Shown piece by piece: positions 16,717 through 26,560 of a stretch of 64,000 nucleotides of DNA (position 1 is the first letter of the stretch; every line of letters begins with the position of its first letter). Location of the stretch: the NCBI RefSeq assembly GCF_030385785.1, contig NZ_JAUEDK010000016.1, positions 22,206 through 86,205 on the forward strand. Reading direction: 5' to 3'. This stretch comes from Crenobacter oryzisoli. Its GTDB lineage: Bacteria; Pseudomonadota; Gammaproteobacteria; Burkholderiales; Chromobacteriaceae. A program made the translations under genes and the position numbers. A model generated the notes under the pieces. It made no database searches. It was not told the DNA's origin and was given only the letters and a program-made list of their open reading frames with translations.

Positions 16717-16929
16717 CTTCTCGCCCCGTTGCTGGTGTCCGTCTAGCTTGTGCACAGCGATATTGCGTGCTGTCACTGGGCAATAAGCATCAACCGTACC
16801 AAGGCGAGGAGAGATGAAAGAACAGAGCTGGTGTGGATGGGCGTAGGGCGGGCGTCGGCATCATGAGATGAAATGGTGAAATTCGCTTGCGCAATTCACC
16901 AAATGATCAATTGCTGCACCCGTGCCGAG

Positions 16930-18231
16930 TTACGGCTTAAACAGCGATGCCGTCGCCACCGGGTTGGAGGGGAAGTAGGCGTGCAGATAGCTCGCGACGA
17001 TGCTGCCGTGCCGATAGACCGCTTCACCTTGCCCACTGCCGCTGGCCCTCTGTGCATGGGCAATGGGGGCGAGCGGGGTGGTGGTGGTGGTGTAGTGGAA
17101 AGTATGGCCGCGTAGCGTCTGGCCGCCTAGTGTCACCGATTGCAACCCCAACCCGGCAAGGCGTCGCCCCAATGTGGCGTGGCCTGGCAGTAGGCCAAGC
17201 ATCTGGCCACTCTGGCCAAGCTTGTCGGTCAGCTTGTCGAGCAGGTAAAGCATGCCGCCGCACTCGGCATAGAGCGACTTGCCGGCCGCGACGTGAGCAC
17301 GTAGCGAATCGCGGGTGCGAACGTTGGTCGAAAGGGCGGCAAGGTGCAGCTCCGGGTAGCCGCCTGGCAGGTAGACCGCGTCGGCGGGCGGCAACTCCTC
17401 GTCGGCCAGCGGCGAGAAGAATGCGAGCTCGGCGCCGAGTTCGGTCAATAGCTGCAGGTTGGCCGGATAGAGGAAGGAGAACGCCTTGTCGTGGGCGATG
17501 GCGATGCGCACGCCGGCCAAGAGCGGTGGCAGCACTTCGGTCGAGGCCGGCCGAAAAGCGATAGGTGGTGGCAACTCGGTAAGCGCTGTCGTGGCAATCC
17601 GCGCGGCGGCCTGCTGCAGGCGTAGCTCCAGATCGTCGATCTCCTGCGCCGGCACCAGCCCCAAGTGGCGCTCAGGTAGCGTCATCGCGTCGTCGCGCAT
17701 TACCGTACCCAGGCAGCGCAATGTGGGCGGTAGCGCTTCGAGCAGCATTTCGGCATGGCGGGCGCTGGCGACGCGATTGGCCAATACACCGTGGAACGGT
17801 AGGCTGGGGCGGAAGCTGGCGAGACCGTGTGCGATGGCCGCGAAGGTCTGCGCCATGCCGGTCGTGTCGATCACGGGCAGCACCGGCACGCCGAAGGTTT
17901 CGGCGAGGTCGGCGCTCGAGGGCGTGCCGTCGAACAGCCCCATGCTGCCCTCGATCAGGATCAGGTCGGCACCGCCGGCCGCGTCGTACAGCCGGCGGCG
18001 GCAGTCGGTCTCACCGGTCATCCACAGGTCGAGCGAATAGACCGGGTTGCCCGATGCTTTCTCCAGAATGTAGGGGTCGAGATAGTCCGGTCCAGTCTTG
18101 AACACGCGAACGACGCGGCCTTGGTCGCGGTGGTAGCGCGCGAGGCCGGCGGTCAGCGTGGTCTTGCCTTGATGCGAGGCTGGCGCGGTGAGGAACAGCG
18201 CCGGGCAGCGGCGGACGGCGTCGGCGACCAT
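16930..18231 (-). CDS. cobB: Cobyrinate a,c-diamide synthase
   Basis: 433-residue CobB/CbiA that amidates the a and c side chains of (hydrogeno)byrinate using glutamine and ATP. The N-terminal P-loop-like ATPase starts LFLTAPASHQGKTTLTAGLARY (residues 11-32). The C-terminal class-I glutaminase domain has YLPGGYPELH and the nucleophile cysteine in YAECGGMLYLL. The start at 18231 is taken immediately after the cobO stop (18233-18235). Last gene of the long riboswitch-led cobalamin operon. Confidence 0.95.
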   Translation of the reverse strand: MVADAVRRCPALFLTAPASHQGKTTLTAGLARYHRDQGRVVRVFKTGPDYLDPYILEKASGNPVYSLDLWMTGETDCRRRLYDAAGGADLILIEGSMGLFDGTPSSADLAETFGVPVLPVIDTTGMAQTFAAIAHGLASFRPSLPFHGVLANRVASARHAEMLLEALPPTLRCLGTVMRDDAMTLPERHLGLVPAQEIDDLELRLQQAAARIATTALTELPPPIAFRPASTEVLPPLLAGVRIAIAHDKAFSFLYPANLQLLTELGAELAFFSPLADEELPPADAVYLPGGYPELHLAALSTNVRTRDSLRAHVAAGKSLYAECGGMLYLLDKLTDKLGQSGQMLGLLPGHATLGRRLAGLGLQSVTLGGQTLRGHTFHYTTTTTPLAPIAHAQRASGSGQGEAVYRHGSIVASYLHAYFPSNPVATASLFKP

Positions 18232-18232
18232 C

Positions 18233-18835
18233 TCAGTACTCGACGCCCTGTTGCGCCTTGATGCCCTGCTCTCGGTAGGGGTGCTTGACGAGGCGCATCT
18301 CGGTGACGAGGTCGGCCGCCTCGAGCAGCGCCTCGGGCGCGTGGCGGCCGGTGACGACCACGTGCAGGTCGGGCGAACGGGCCGCGAATACCGCAAGCAC
18401 CTCGGCTAGCGGCAGGTACTCGTACTTCAGCACGATGTTCAGTTCGTCGAGGATCACCATGTCGTACTCGTCACTTTCGATCATGCGGCGCGCTTCGTCC
18501 CAGCCACGGCGGGCGGTCGCGACGTCGGCGTCGCGGTCCTGCGTGTTCCAGGTGTAGCCTTCGCCCATCGTCAGGAAGTCGCAGTTGTCGAAACCACCCA
18601 ACAGGTCGCGCTCGGCGGTGTGCAGCGCGCCCTTGATGAACTGCACGACGCCGAGGCGCATACCGTGGCCCACCACGCGCAGGCCCATGCCGAACGCGGC
18701 CGAACTCTTGCCCTTGCCGGTGCCAGTGTTGACGATCAACAGGCCCTTTTCCTTGGTGGCGGCGGCCTTTTTCTTCTCGAAGCCGGCCTTGCGCCGCTCG
18801 GTCATGCGCTGGTGCGATTCGTGGTCGGTTTTCAT
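18233..18835 (-). CDS. cobO: Cob(I)yrinic acid a,c-diamide adenosyltransferase
   Basis: 200-residue CobA/CobO/BtuR-type corrinoid adenosyltransferase that forms the Co-C bond from ATP. The variant P-loop NTGTGKGKSS (36-45) and the VILDELNIVLKYEYL acidic motif are diagnostic. The Lys-rich N-terminus (MKTDHESHQRMTERRKAGFEKKK) is typical of the family. It sits between cobW and cobB in the operon. Confidence 0.96.
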   Translation of the reverse strand: MKTDHESHQRMTERRKAGFEKKKAAATKEKGLLIVNTGTGKGKSSAAFGMGLRVVGHGMRLGVVQFIKGALHTAERDLLGGFDNCDFLTMGEGYTWNTQDRDADVATARRGWDEARRMIESDEYDMVILDELNIVLKYEYLPLAEVLAVFAARSPDLHVVVTGRHAPEALLEAADLVTEMRLVKHPYREQGIKAQQGVEY

Positions 18836-18848
18836 GACAATTCCTTGG

Positions 18849-19949
18849 TTAATGCCAGATCGTGCCGGTCAGCTCTCTTAGCTGCTCCACGAGGCGAGGC
18901 CGGCTAGGGTGGTAGCCGATGAAGACGAGCTGCGCCTGCTTTGCCGACGCGGTCTCATCGACGCGCGCTTCGACCCGATTGCGCACCGCCTGGATCAGCA
19001 GCCGCCCGCCCTCGGTGGGCGCGAAACCCTTCACGCGCAGGATCGGTTCGCTGCGGGCCAGCGCCGCGACGGCATCGCGCAGCGTGTCGGGGTGCTGTGT
19101 TTCCTTGCTGCGGATCATGAACGACTGCCAGCCCGGGTCCTGCTCGTGGAAATGCTTGTGGGTGGCGAGGCCGTGGCTGTGCGCGCCGAGCCCGCTGTGG
19201 CTGTGGCCGTCCAAGAGGACCTGGTTGGCGAGCGGGCGCATGGCCAGCCCTGGCATCGTCGCCATCGGGCCGTAGTGGCGGTGTGCGGTGTTGGCTGGCT
19301 CGTGCAGGTGTAGGCCCAGCGTCAGCCGGGTGTCGAGTTTCGCGTCGTAGGCCAGCTCGATGAAGCGGATCGACGGCGCGAGCTCGCGCACGCGGGCTTC
19401 GGCCGATAGCAGTGCGTCGTCGTCAAGGCCATCGATCTTGTTTAGCACCACGATGTCGGCGTTGGCCAGCTGCAGTTCGAACAGCTCGGCGACCGAGGCG
19501 TCGACGGCTCGCTCATCGCTCGAAGCTTGGCCGAAGCCACCGTCCAACAGCAGCGGGGTGTCGACCACCGCCAGCGTCGCGTCGAGCACGAAATACGGCG
19601 CCAGCGCCTCGCCCTGCAGCTGTTCCATCACCGCCGACGGCAGCGCCAGGCCCGAGGTCTCGATCAGCACGTGGTCGATCACGCTGCGGCGCTGCCACAG
19701 CGCCTGCATCGTCGGCAGGAAGTCCGCGTCGTCGTCGTAGGCGACCAGTCCATTGGACAGGTCGTGGATCTCGGCGCCACCGCCTTCGCCGCGCAACAGC
19801 GCGCCGTCGATCGATACCTCGCCGAACTCGTTGACCAGGATCGCCAGCCGGCGCTGCTTGCTGTCACGAATCAGGTTCGACAGCAGCGTGGTCTTGCCGG
19901 CGCCGAGGAAGCCGGTGACGACGGTGACCGGGATGCGCGGCGCGCTCAT
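18849..19949 (-). CDS. cobW: CobW-type G3E GTPase lacking the CxCC motif
   Basis: 366-residue P-loop GTPase of the COG0523/CobW group, implicated in cobalt delivery for B12 synthesis. Walker A is GFLGAGKTT (13-21), the switch is EFGEVSIDG, and the guanine motif is NKID. The CobW_C domain ends the protein, and a His-rich stretch (HSHSGLGAHSHGLATHKHFHEQ) lies in the middle. Where the family has GCxCC, this protein reads DLSNGLVAYDDDADF (NGLVAY at 66-71), so the metal-binding cysteines are absent. The ATG overlaps the cobJ-cobK stop by 4 bp (ATGA); the longer upstream frame is only a shadow. Confidence 0.93.
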   Translation of the reverse strand: MSAPRIPVTVVTGFLGAGKTTLLSNLIRDSKQRRLAILVNEFGEVSIDGALLRGEGGGAEIHDLSNGLVAYDDDADFLPTMQALWQRRSVIDHVLIETSGLALPSAVMEQLQGEALAPYFVLDATLAVVDTPLLLDGGFGQASSDERAVDASVAELFELQLANADIVVLNKIDGLDDDALLSAEARVRELAPSIRFIELAYDAKLDTRLTLGLHLHEPANTAHRHYGPMATMPGLAMRPLANQVLLDGHSHSGLGAHSHGLATHKHFHEQDPGWQSFMIRSKETQHPDTLRDAVAALARSEPILRVKGFAPTEGGRLLIQAVRNRVEARVDETASAKQAQLVFIGYHPSRPRLVEQLRELTGTIWH

Positions 19950-21496
19950 GCCGGCAGCTCCGCGAGGGTCGTCAGCACGCCGGCGAAATCGGACGCCACG
20001 GCCGGGTAGTCGACGCGGGGGCGGTCGACCACGATAAGCGGGATGCCGAGCGCGGCGGCGGCATTCGCCTTGGCCCGGTAGCCGCCGGCATCGCCCGAGT
20101 CCTTGGTTACCACGCAGTCGATGGCCCAGTCGCGCCACAAGGTCTCGTTGGCGGCCTGCGAGAACGGCCCTTGCATGGCGACGAGGTGGGCGCGCGGGAT
20201 GCCGGCGTCGATGGCGCGCTGCAGGTGCTGCGGGTCCGGCGCCAGGCGCACGAACCACTGGCGTTCGGCCGCGCCGTCGGCCTTGGCGAAGCGCACCAGG
20301 TCCTTGCTGCCGGTGGCGAGGAAGACATGTTGGCCGAGGCGCATCGCGAGCTTTGCGGCGTCGTCCATCGTCGCGGCATGGTGGACGTGGTCGGCCTGGG
20401 CGGCGTCGACGCTGCTCGGGCGCTCGTAGCGCTGGTAGGGCAGCGACAGCTCGTCGGCCAGCGCAATCAGCTGCTGCGACATGTCGGTGGCGAACGGGTG
20501 GGTCGCGTCGACGATGGCGCGTGCGCCGGTTTCGCGCAGCAGCTCGCGGCGACGCTCGACGCCGAGCCGGCCGGCGACGGTGGTCAGGCCCGGGCAGTTT
20601 TGGGCCACCAGCTCAGCGCCGTAGTCGGTGGCGCTCGATACGACGACTTGGTGGCCGGCCGCGGCGATCTCGCGCGAGAGCGCGTTGCCGTCGCTGGTGC
20701 CGGAGAACACCCATACCGCGCCGTCGGGCAGCGCGTCGGCCTTTACCGTGTCCGGCGTATCATCCCAGTTGCCGTAGCCGCGCGGCGAGTAGATCCAGTT
20801 GCGCTTTCGCTTGGTGAAACGGTTGCCGATGACGAGGCTGGTCAGCATGTTGAAACGGCGGGTGCGCAGTTCGGCCAACGTGACCACCTCGACCGTCTGG
20901 CCCTCGCGGTAGGCATTGTGCACGATGCCGCACAGCGTCTCGGGGCGCTTGTGCTCCAGCATGATGTCGAGAATGCGGTATACGCCTTCCTGGCGCTGGC
21001 GGCTCTGTACGTTGTAGAACACCGCGGCGAGGTCGGCCTCGGCGATGTGGCGGGCGCGCTTCTCGATCCACTCCCAGGGGCACAGCAGGTCGGACAGGCT
21101 CAGCGTGGCGAAGTCGTGCGACAGCGGTGCGCCGAGCAGCGAGGCGCAGGCGTTGGCCGAGGTGATGCCGGGGATCAGTTGTACGTCGAAACTGTCGGTC
21201 TCCAGCATGTCCTCGTAGGCGAGCGTGGCCATCGCGTAGATGCCGATGTCGCCGCTGGAGATCAGCGCTACCGTCTTGCCAGCGCGCGCTTCTTCCAGCG
21301 CGAGGCGGGCGCGCTCGCGCTCCTGCGTCAGCGGCAAGGTGCGGATGTCCTTGCCGGCGATCCAGGGCTGAATCCAGGTCAGGTAGAGGTCGTAGGACAC
21401 GATCACCTCGCTTGCGGCGAGGGCGTCCTTCACCATCGGCGGGATCAGCTCGGCGGTGCCGGGGCCGACGGAGACCAGGTAGAGTTTGCCGTTCAT
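19946..21496 (-). CDS. cobJ-cobK: Fused precorrin-3B C17-methyltransferase / precorrin-6A reductase
   Basis: 516-residue natural fusion. Residues about 1-250 are CobJ/CbiH (LYLVSVGPGTAELIPP, SSGDIGIYAMA, GITSANACASLLGAPLSHDF), the SAM-dependent ring-contracting methyltransferase. Residues about 265-516 are CobK/CbiJ (WVFSGTSDGNALSREI, VDATHPFATDMSQQLI, KDSGDAGGYRAKANAA), the NAD(P)H reductase of precorrin-6A. The start at 21496 (MNGKLYLVS) follows the GPGT-type N-terminus; 25 bases separate it from the cbiG stop. Confidence 0.94.
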   Translation of the reverse strand: MNGKLYLVSVGPGTAELIPPMVKDALAASEVIVSYDLYLTWIQPWIAGKDIRTLPLTQERERARLALEEARAGKTVALISSGDIGIYAMATLAYEDMLETDSFDVQLIPGITSANACASLLGAPLSHDFATLSLSDLLCPWEWIEKRARHIAEADLAAVFYNVQSRQRQEGVYRILDIMLEHKRPETLCGIVHNAYREGQTVEVVTLAELRTRRFNMLTSLVIGNRFTKRKRNWIYSPRGYGNWDDTPDTVKADALPDGAVWVFSGTSDGNALSREIAAAGHQVVVSSATDYGAELVAQNCPGLTTVAGRLGVERRRELLRETGARAIVDATHPFATDMSQQLIALADELSLPYQRYERPSSVDAAQADHVHHAATMDDAAKLAMRLGQHVFLATGSKDLVRFAKADGAAERQWFVRLAPDPQHLQRAIDAGIPRAHLVAMQGPFSQAANETLWRDWAIDCVVTKDSGDAGGYRAKANAAAALGIPLIVVDRPRVDYPAVASDFAGVLTTLAELPA

Positions 21497-21521
21497 CAAT
21501 GCTTTCCGTATGTCTGTTCGG

Positions 21522-22295
21522 TCATGGCGCCGTGGCGTCATGCGGGTAATCGGTAGGGCGGTCTTCGACCACGGCGACGGTGACGCCGTCCAGCGCGGTC
21601 TTGGGCACGATCAGCCGGCCGCGCGGGCTGGCGATCAGCGCACAGGGCTCGCACACGCCGGCGACGCCGACGTTCTGCTGCACCCAGTCGGATGGCTCGC
21701 CCGTCCAACCGCGCGCGGCGACGTCGGCCCGGGCGATCACGCGCAAGGGCAGGCCGTGGCGTTCGCAGAAAGCAAGCAGGCCGATCTCGTCGGCCTTGAG
21801 GTCGATGGTCGCGACCTCCCGCACCTCGGCCAGGGTTCGATCGCCCAGCGCGGCTTTCACCGCGCGTTCGATGTCGTCCACCGGCTTGCCGCGTCGACAG
21901 CCGAGGCCGAGCGTCAGCGGTTTCATCGCCTCGGTGGCAGTGGTGACGGCCGGGATCGCACCGGTGAGCCGCGCGACCTCGTAGGCGAGCGCGTTGGCGC
22001 CGCCCTCGTGGCCGGACAGCAGTGGGATGGCGAAGCGCGCTGCCTCGTCGAGCACCACCAGCGCCGGGTCGGTGTACTTGCTCGCCGGCAGGCCGTCGAG
22101 GTAGCGCACCGCGATACCGCTCGCCATCACCACCACCCAGCGGCAGTGCTGATGGAACGCGCGGCGGAACTGTTCGCGCGGGCTGTCGCCGGGTGTCAGC
22201 CACGGCCGGTACAGCGTGGCGCCCAGCGCCTCGGCCAAGCTTTGGCCGAGCGGCAGGGCGTCTTCGCGCACCAGCCAGACGGCGGTCTCGTTCAC
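21522..22295 (-). CDS. cbiG: Cobalt-precorrin-5A hydrolase
   Basis: 257-residue CbiG that opens the delta-lactone of cobalt-precorrin-5A, a step of the early-cobalt route. Recognisable segments are VVMASGIAVRYL, DPALVVLDEAARFAIPLLSGHEGGANALA and LGLGCRRGKP, with a C-terminal CobE-like domain. There is no ATG in the right place. GTG at 22295 overlaps the cobM stop in GTGA (4 bp), matching the ATGA couplings of the neighbouring genes. Confidence 0.92.
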   Translation of the reverse strand: MNETAVWLVREDALPLGQSLAEALGATLYRPWLTPGDSPREQFRRAFHQHCRWVVVMASGIAVRYLDGLPASKYTDPALVVLDEAARFAIPLLSGHEGGANALAYEVARLTGAIPAVTTATEAMKPLTLGLGCRRGKPVDDIERAVKAALGDRTLAEVREVATIDLKADEIGLLAFCERHGLPLRVIARADVAARGWTGEPSDWVQQNVGVAGVCEPCALIASPRGRLIVPKTALDGVTVAVVEDRPTDYPHDATAP

Positions 22296-23104
22296 GCGCC
22301 GTTCTCCACAGTCTTCTTGCGCTTGCTTGGGCGCGGCGTCTTGCGGTCGGTGCCGTCGCGGAAAATGTGGGTGAAGCCGGCCGCGTACAGGCTCGACTCC
22401 ACGCCGCCTTCGCGCGACAGCGCGTGGCCGACCAGCAGCAAGGTCGTCAGCAGCCAGTCCTTCTGCTTCACCTCGCTCATCAGCTTGGAGAGTGTACTGC
22501 GGTGGATCGCCTGGTCGGGCCAGCTGGCGCGACGCACCAGCGCCACCGGCGTGTCGGCCGGGTAGTGCAGCAGCAGGTCGGCGATGGTCTGTTTCAGCCG
22601 CTGGCCGGACAGGAAGATGCACATCGTCGCCTGGTGTTCGGCGAAGCGCGCGATCGACTCCAGCTCCGGCACCGCCGAGGCGCGGCCGGACACGCGGGTC
22701 AGGATGATCGATTGCGACACCGCAGGGCGGGTCAGCTCGCTGCCAAGCGCGGCGGCGGCGGCGGTGAACGAGGACACGCCAGGGACGATCTCGTACTCGA
22801 TGTCGAGCGCTTCGAGCCGGCGCATCTGCTCGGCGGTGGCGCCGTAGATGGCCGGGTCGCCCGAATGCAGCCGCACCACATCCTTGTCCTCCGCTTGGGC
22901 GCGGCGGTACAGCGCCTCCTGCTCGTCGAGCGACAGCTCGGCGGTGTCGAAGATTTCGGCGTCGGCGCGGCAGTGCTGCAGCATCTCGGCCGGCACCAGC
23001 GAGCCGGCGTACAGAACCATAGTCACGGCGCCCAAGAGGCGGCTGCCGCGCAGCGTGATCAGGTCGGCGGCGCCGGGGCCGGCGCCGATGAAATAGACTC
23101 TCAT
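22292..23104 (-). CDS. cobM: Precorrin-4 C11-methyltransferase
   Basis: 270-residue CobM/CbiF that methylates C11 with SAM. Signatures are VYFIGAGPGAADLITLRG (N-terminal GxGPGxxxLIT), LHSGDPAIYGATAEQMRRL and VPGVSSFTAAAAALGSELTRP. A basic tail (RPSKRKKTVE) extends the C-terminus. The ATG at 23104 overlaps the cobI stop. Confidence 0.95.
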   Translation of the reverse strand: MRVYFIGAGPGAADLITLRGSRLLGAVTMVLYAGSLVPAEMLQHCRADAEIFDTAELSLDEQEALYRRAQAEDKDVVRLHSGDPAIYGATAEQMRRLEALDIEYEIVPGVSSFTAAAAALGSELTRPAVSQSIILTRVSGRASAVPELESIARFAEHQATMCIFLSGQRLKQTIADLLLHYPADTPVALVRRASWPDQAIHRSTLSKLMSEVKQKDWLLTTLLLVGHALSREGGVESSLYAAGFTHIFRDGTDRKTPRPSKRKKTVENGA

Positions 23105-23829
23105 GGGTGACGTTGCTCCCGGGCGGTTTTGCGGATCAGCATGGTGGCGAGGTAGCCGCTGGCGTCGGCGGTGAGCTGGCTCACGTCGTCGCACAGCACT
23201 TCGCCGGGCAGGCCGATACGGCGCGCGAACGCGCAGTGGCGGGCGATGCCCATCTCGGCCAGCAGCCCGAGCACGTCCGGCAGCCGTGCGCCGATCTTCA
23301 TCAGCACCACGATGTCGTGGCCCTCGATGTCGGCGCGCAACTCGGCCATATCGTCCGGGCAGGGCAGGATCAGGATGCGTTCCTTGCCTTCGCCCAACGG
23401 CCAGGACAGCGCCGACGCGGTGGCGGCGAAGCTGGTCACGCCGGGGAAGGTGGTATGGGCGAGATCCGGCAGCTTGTCGCGTAGCGCGGCGAGCAGGTAG
23501 CCGTAAGTCGAATAGGTCATCGAGTCGCCGATGGTCAGGTAGGCGACGTTGCGCCCCGCCGACAGCTCGGCGGCGACCGCTTCGGCCAGCTCGCCGTAGT
23601 GGCTCGACAGCACACTGCGGTCCGGGTCCATCTGGAACTCGATCTCGCGGAATTTCTCGTCGGGAATGGCGAGGCCGGCCAGGCACTGCCGCGCGACAGA
23701 GACCTCGCTGCCACGGGCTCGCGGCAGGTAGATCAGGTCGGTGCGCTGCAGCGCTTCCAGCGCCGCGACCGGGATCAGCCCGGCAGGGCCCGGCCCGACG
23801 CCGACGCCGGTGAAGTGTCCGAGACTCAT
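23101..23829 (-). CDS. cobI: Precorrin-2 C20-methyltransferase
   Basis: 242-residue CobI/CbiL. It methylates C20 of (cobalt-)precorrin-2. GVGVGPGPAGLIPVAALEAL, YLTIGDSMTYSTYGYLL and FPGVTSFAATASALSWPL are the family's conserved blocks. The ATG at 23829 overlaps the cbiD stop by 4 bp. Confidence 0.95.
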   Translation of the reverse strand: MSLGHFTGVGVGPGPAGLIPVAALEALQRTDLIYLPRARGSEVSVARQCLAGLAIPDEKFREIEFQMDPDRSVLSSHYGELAEAVAAELSAGRNVAYLTIGDSMTYSTYGYLLAALRDKLPDLAHTTFPGVTSFAATASALSWPLGEGKERILILPCPDDMAELRADIEGHDIVVLMKIGARLPDVLGLLAEMGIARHCAFARRIGLPGEVLCDDVSQLTADASGYLATMLIRKTAREQRHP

Positions 23830-24986
23830 GCCGCTTCTCCGGTTGTTGCACTGGTGGCTTCGCCGAGCGGGGTGCCGTCCATGCTGAACAGGCGCACCGC
23901 CACGCGGTCGACGCTCGGCACCTTGGGCGCCATCAGAACGGCGACGCGGCGCTCGATTTCCATCCAGTAGCCGCGCGCGTCGGCCTGGGGTTTCATGATT
24001 TGCACTACGTTTTCCACGGTATTGGCTTTCTCAATCTGGTCGACGAGGTTGGCAGCAAAGCCCATCTCGGCGGCCACAGCGGCGACCGATCCCATCGCCA
24101 TGCCGCTCTTGCTGGAGTGGGTGTCCCACACGCCGTCGAGCAGCTTGGCGATCTTGCCGGGGTGACCCAGCACCCACAGCGTGCCCAGCCGCGCCTGTTG
24201 TTCTTCCAGCGTCGCCTGCGCGTAGTCGAGCGACACGCCGACGAAGTTGGCGATCTGCACTACTTCCTTCTTTTCCAGGTGCAGCGTGTCGGCGGCGTAG
24301 CCACGACCGATCTTGCCCGGGGTGAAGGCGATGGCCTTGGGCCTGTGGCCCAGCGCCACGCGGATGTAAACCTCGATCGACGCCATCCACGCCGCCAGCG
24401 ACATCGGCTCGACGATGCCGCTGGTGCCGAGGATCGAGATGCCGCCGACGATGCCGAGCATCGGGTTGAAGGTACGCTTGGCGATCTTGTCGCCGTCGAC
24501 GCAGCCGATGGCTAGATCGAAGCCGGGGTTGGCTCCACCAGCCAGCACCTCGTCGACCGCCCACTGCATCATCTGACGCGGCACCGGGTTGATCGCTGGC
24601 TCTCCGGGCGGGATGCGCAGGCCCGGCTGGGTGACCATGCCGACGCCGGGCGCGGCGATGAAGCGCAGCGCGCCGCTACCGTTCACCGACACCTCGGCGA
24701 AGATCGTCGCGCCGTCGGTGTTGTCCGGGTCGTCGCCGCTGTACTTCAGCACCTCGGCGCGTACCACGCCGCTTTCCAACCGCTCGACCTTTTCCACCGG
24801 CACCACCAGGTAGTAGTCCGGATCGGGCAGGCTCACCTCCACCTCGTTGACCGTTTCGCCCGTCACCAGCAGCGTCAGCGCCGCCTTCACCGCCGCGGTG
24901 GCGCAGCTGCCGGTGGTGCGGCCGCGGCGCAGACCGTTTGGGGCCGGCGTGGCGAGGTCGTAGGGGCGACGGACTGACTCGCTCAT
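23826..24986 (-). CDS. cbiD: Cobalt-precorrin-5B C1-methyltransferase
   Basis: 386-residue CbiD, the C1-methyltransferase of the cobalt-early pathway. The N-terminal [20 protein letters not shown] is the family hallmark. Other blocks are [42 protein letters not shown] and [17 protein letters not shown] sequence ([13 protein letters not shown]). The true start is ATG 24986, overlapping the cbiX-cobH stop; the longer frame upstream is the shadow of that gene. Confidence 0.95.
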   Translation of the reverse strand: MSESVRRPYDLATPAPNGLRRGRTTGSCATAAVKAALTLLVTGETVNEVEVSLPDPDYYLVVPVEKVERLESGVVRAEVLKYSGDDPDNTDGATIFAEVSVNGSGALRFIAAPGVGMVTQPGLRIPPGEPAINPVPRQMMQWAVDEVLAGGANPGFDLAIGCVDGDKIAKRTFNPMLGIVGGISILGTSGIVEPMSLAAWMASIEVYIRVALGHRPKAIAFTPGKIGRGYAADTLHLEKKEVVQIANFVGVSLDYAQATLEEQQARLGTLWVLGHPGKIAKLLDGVWDTHSSKSGMAMGSVAAVAAEMGFAANLVDQIEKANTVENVVQIMKPQADARGYWMEIERRVAVLMAPKVPSVDRVAVRLFSMDGTPLGEATSATTGEAA

Positions 24987-26560
24987 CGCGCTGCTTGCTG
25001 TTCCTGGTTTTCGCGGTATACGCGGTCGATCGCGGCGATCATCATCGCGTTGACCGCCGAGGCCGCCCACGGCGAGCCGCCGCGCGTGCCGCGGTTGGTG
25101 ATGCGCGGCACCTGCATCAGGCGGGCCAGCTCTTCCTTGCACTCGCGCGTGCCGACGAAGCCGACCGGCAGGCCGACCACCAGCTGCGGGCGCCAGCCGT
25201 GCTCGCGCACCAGCCGTACCACCTCCATGATCGCAGTCGGCGCGTCGCCGATCGCCACCACCACGTCGTTGCCGAACTTCTGCCAGGCGCGGCGGATGCC
25301 GGCGGCCGAGCGGGTGATGCCGTGCGTTTCGGCCAGCAGGTGGGTTTCCTTGTCGTGCACGCCGCACCAGGTCTCCACGCCCAGCTGATCGAGCACCGCG
25401 CGCTTCAGACCGGTCTGCACCATGGTGACGTCGGCGACGATGCGGCGGCAGCGCAGCAGCGCGCGAATGCCGGTCTCGACCGCCCCCGGCGAGAAGACCA
25501 GGTCGTCGACGATGTCGAAGTCGCCGCTGGTATGCACCAGGCGCTTCAACACGATCTGGTGGTCGGTCGGCACGTCGGACCAGTCGCGTCCCTCGTCGAT
25601 GATGCGCATGCTCTCGGCTTCGATCGGGTGCGGCACGTAGGGCGGCCAGACATCGAGCGGCGCCGGCGCGGCGTCGCTGCGGCCGAGCAGCCCGCGCACC
25701 AGGCCGTGGTGGCCCTGCTGCGGCGTGCCGACCTGTTCTTCGAAGCCGACGATTTGTACCCGGTACTTGCACAGCGCGCAGTTCATCGCGGCGCGGCCCT
25801 CGACGCCTTCCTGCGCGCGTTCCAGGAACACGTCGGCGACGTGCGGGTGCACGCCCAGGTAAGGCGCCGGCAGCACCTCGATTTCCGGGTGGCGCGCGGC
25901 GAGGTCGTCGACGGCGCCGTAGATGCGTTTCACCAGCACGCCGTCGAACAGGAAGTAGGGCACCACCACGATGCGCTTGTGGCCCAACAGCGCGGCGGCG
26001 CGTAGGCCGTCGGCCACCAGCGGCTTGGCGGTGCCGGAATAGCAGACGAAGGAGGTGCCGAAGCCCATGCCTTCTTCGAGCATGCGCGTCAGCTTGGAAA
26101 TCTCGGAATTCGCGTCCGGGTCCGAGGTGCCGCGCCCGACCACCACCAGGCAGGTGTCGGCGCGCGACACGGTGTGGGCCGATTGGCCCTCGGCCTCGAT
26201 AATGCGCTGGCGGCACAGCTCCAGCAGCTTCGGATGCAGGTCCATCGCCGCGCCGAAGTGGAACTCGGTATCGGGGTGGGCGCGCTGCAAGGCCAACAGC
26301 TCGCTCGGCATGTCGTTCTTGGCGTGGGTGGCGGCGAGCAGCACGCCCGGCACCATCACCACTTTCTTCGCGCCGGCTTCGATCACAGTGTCAACGGCCT
26401 GATCGATGGTCGGCGTGGCGAACTCCAAGAAGCCATGCTCGACGGTGCGGCCGCCGGCGCGTTCGCGCAGCAGCTCGACCAGTGCCATGAATTCGTTGAC
26501 CCCGTCCGGGTCGCGGCTGCCGTGGCCGGCCAGCACGATGGCGTAGTCGTTGGTGCTCAT
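24983..26560 (-). CDS. cbiX-cobH: Fused sirohydrochlorin cobaltochelatase / precorrin-8X methylmutase
   Basis: 525-residue two-domain protein. Residues 1-290 form a two-lobed CbiX: AGHGSR with H13 and ATHAKNDMP with H79 are the metal-binding histidines, and a second [13 protein letters not shown] repeat follows. The CALCKYRVQ segment near 261 is the Cys-containing tail seen in long CbiX proteins. Residues about 305-525 are CobH/Cbi[16 protein letters not shown] with the catalytic H343, [14 protein letters not shown] and [19 protein letters not shown]. One chain thus carries the cobalt-inserting and the ring-methyl-migrating activities. It starts at 26560, overlapping the cbiE stop. Confidence 0.92.
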   Translation of the reverse strand: MSTNDYAIVLAGHGSRDPDGVNEFMALVELLRERAGGRTVEHGFLEFATPTIDQAVDTVIEAGAKKVVMVPGVLLAATHAKNDMPSELLALQRAHPDTEFHFGAAMDLHPKLLELCRQRIIEAEGQSAHTVSRADTCLVVVGRGTSDPDANSEISKLTRMLEEGMGFGTSFVCYSGTAKPLVADGLRAAALLGHKRIVVVPYFLFDGVLVKRIYGAVDDLAARHPEIEVLPAPYLGVHPHVADVFLERAQEGVEGRAAMNCALCKYRVQIVGFEEQVGTPQQGHHGLVRGLLGRSDAAPAPLDVWPPYVPHPIEAESMRIIDEGRDWSDVPTDHQIVLKRLVHTSGDFDIVDDLVFSPGAVETGIRALLRCRRIVADVTMVQTGLKRAVLDQLGVETWCGVHDKETHLLAETHGITRSAAGIRRAWQKFGNDVVVAIGDAPTAIMEVVRLVREHGWRPQLVVGLPVGFVGTRECKEELARLMQVPRITNRGTRGGSPWAASAVNAMMIAAIDRVYRENQEQQAAR

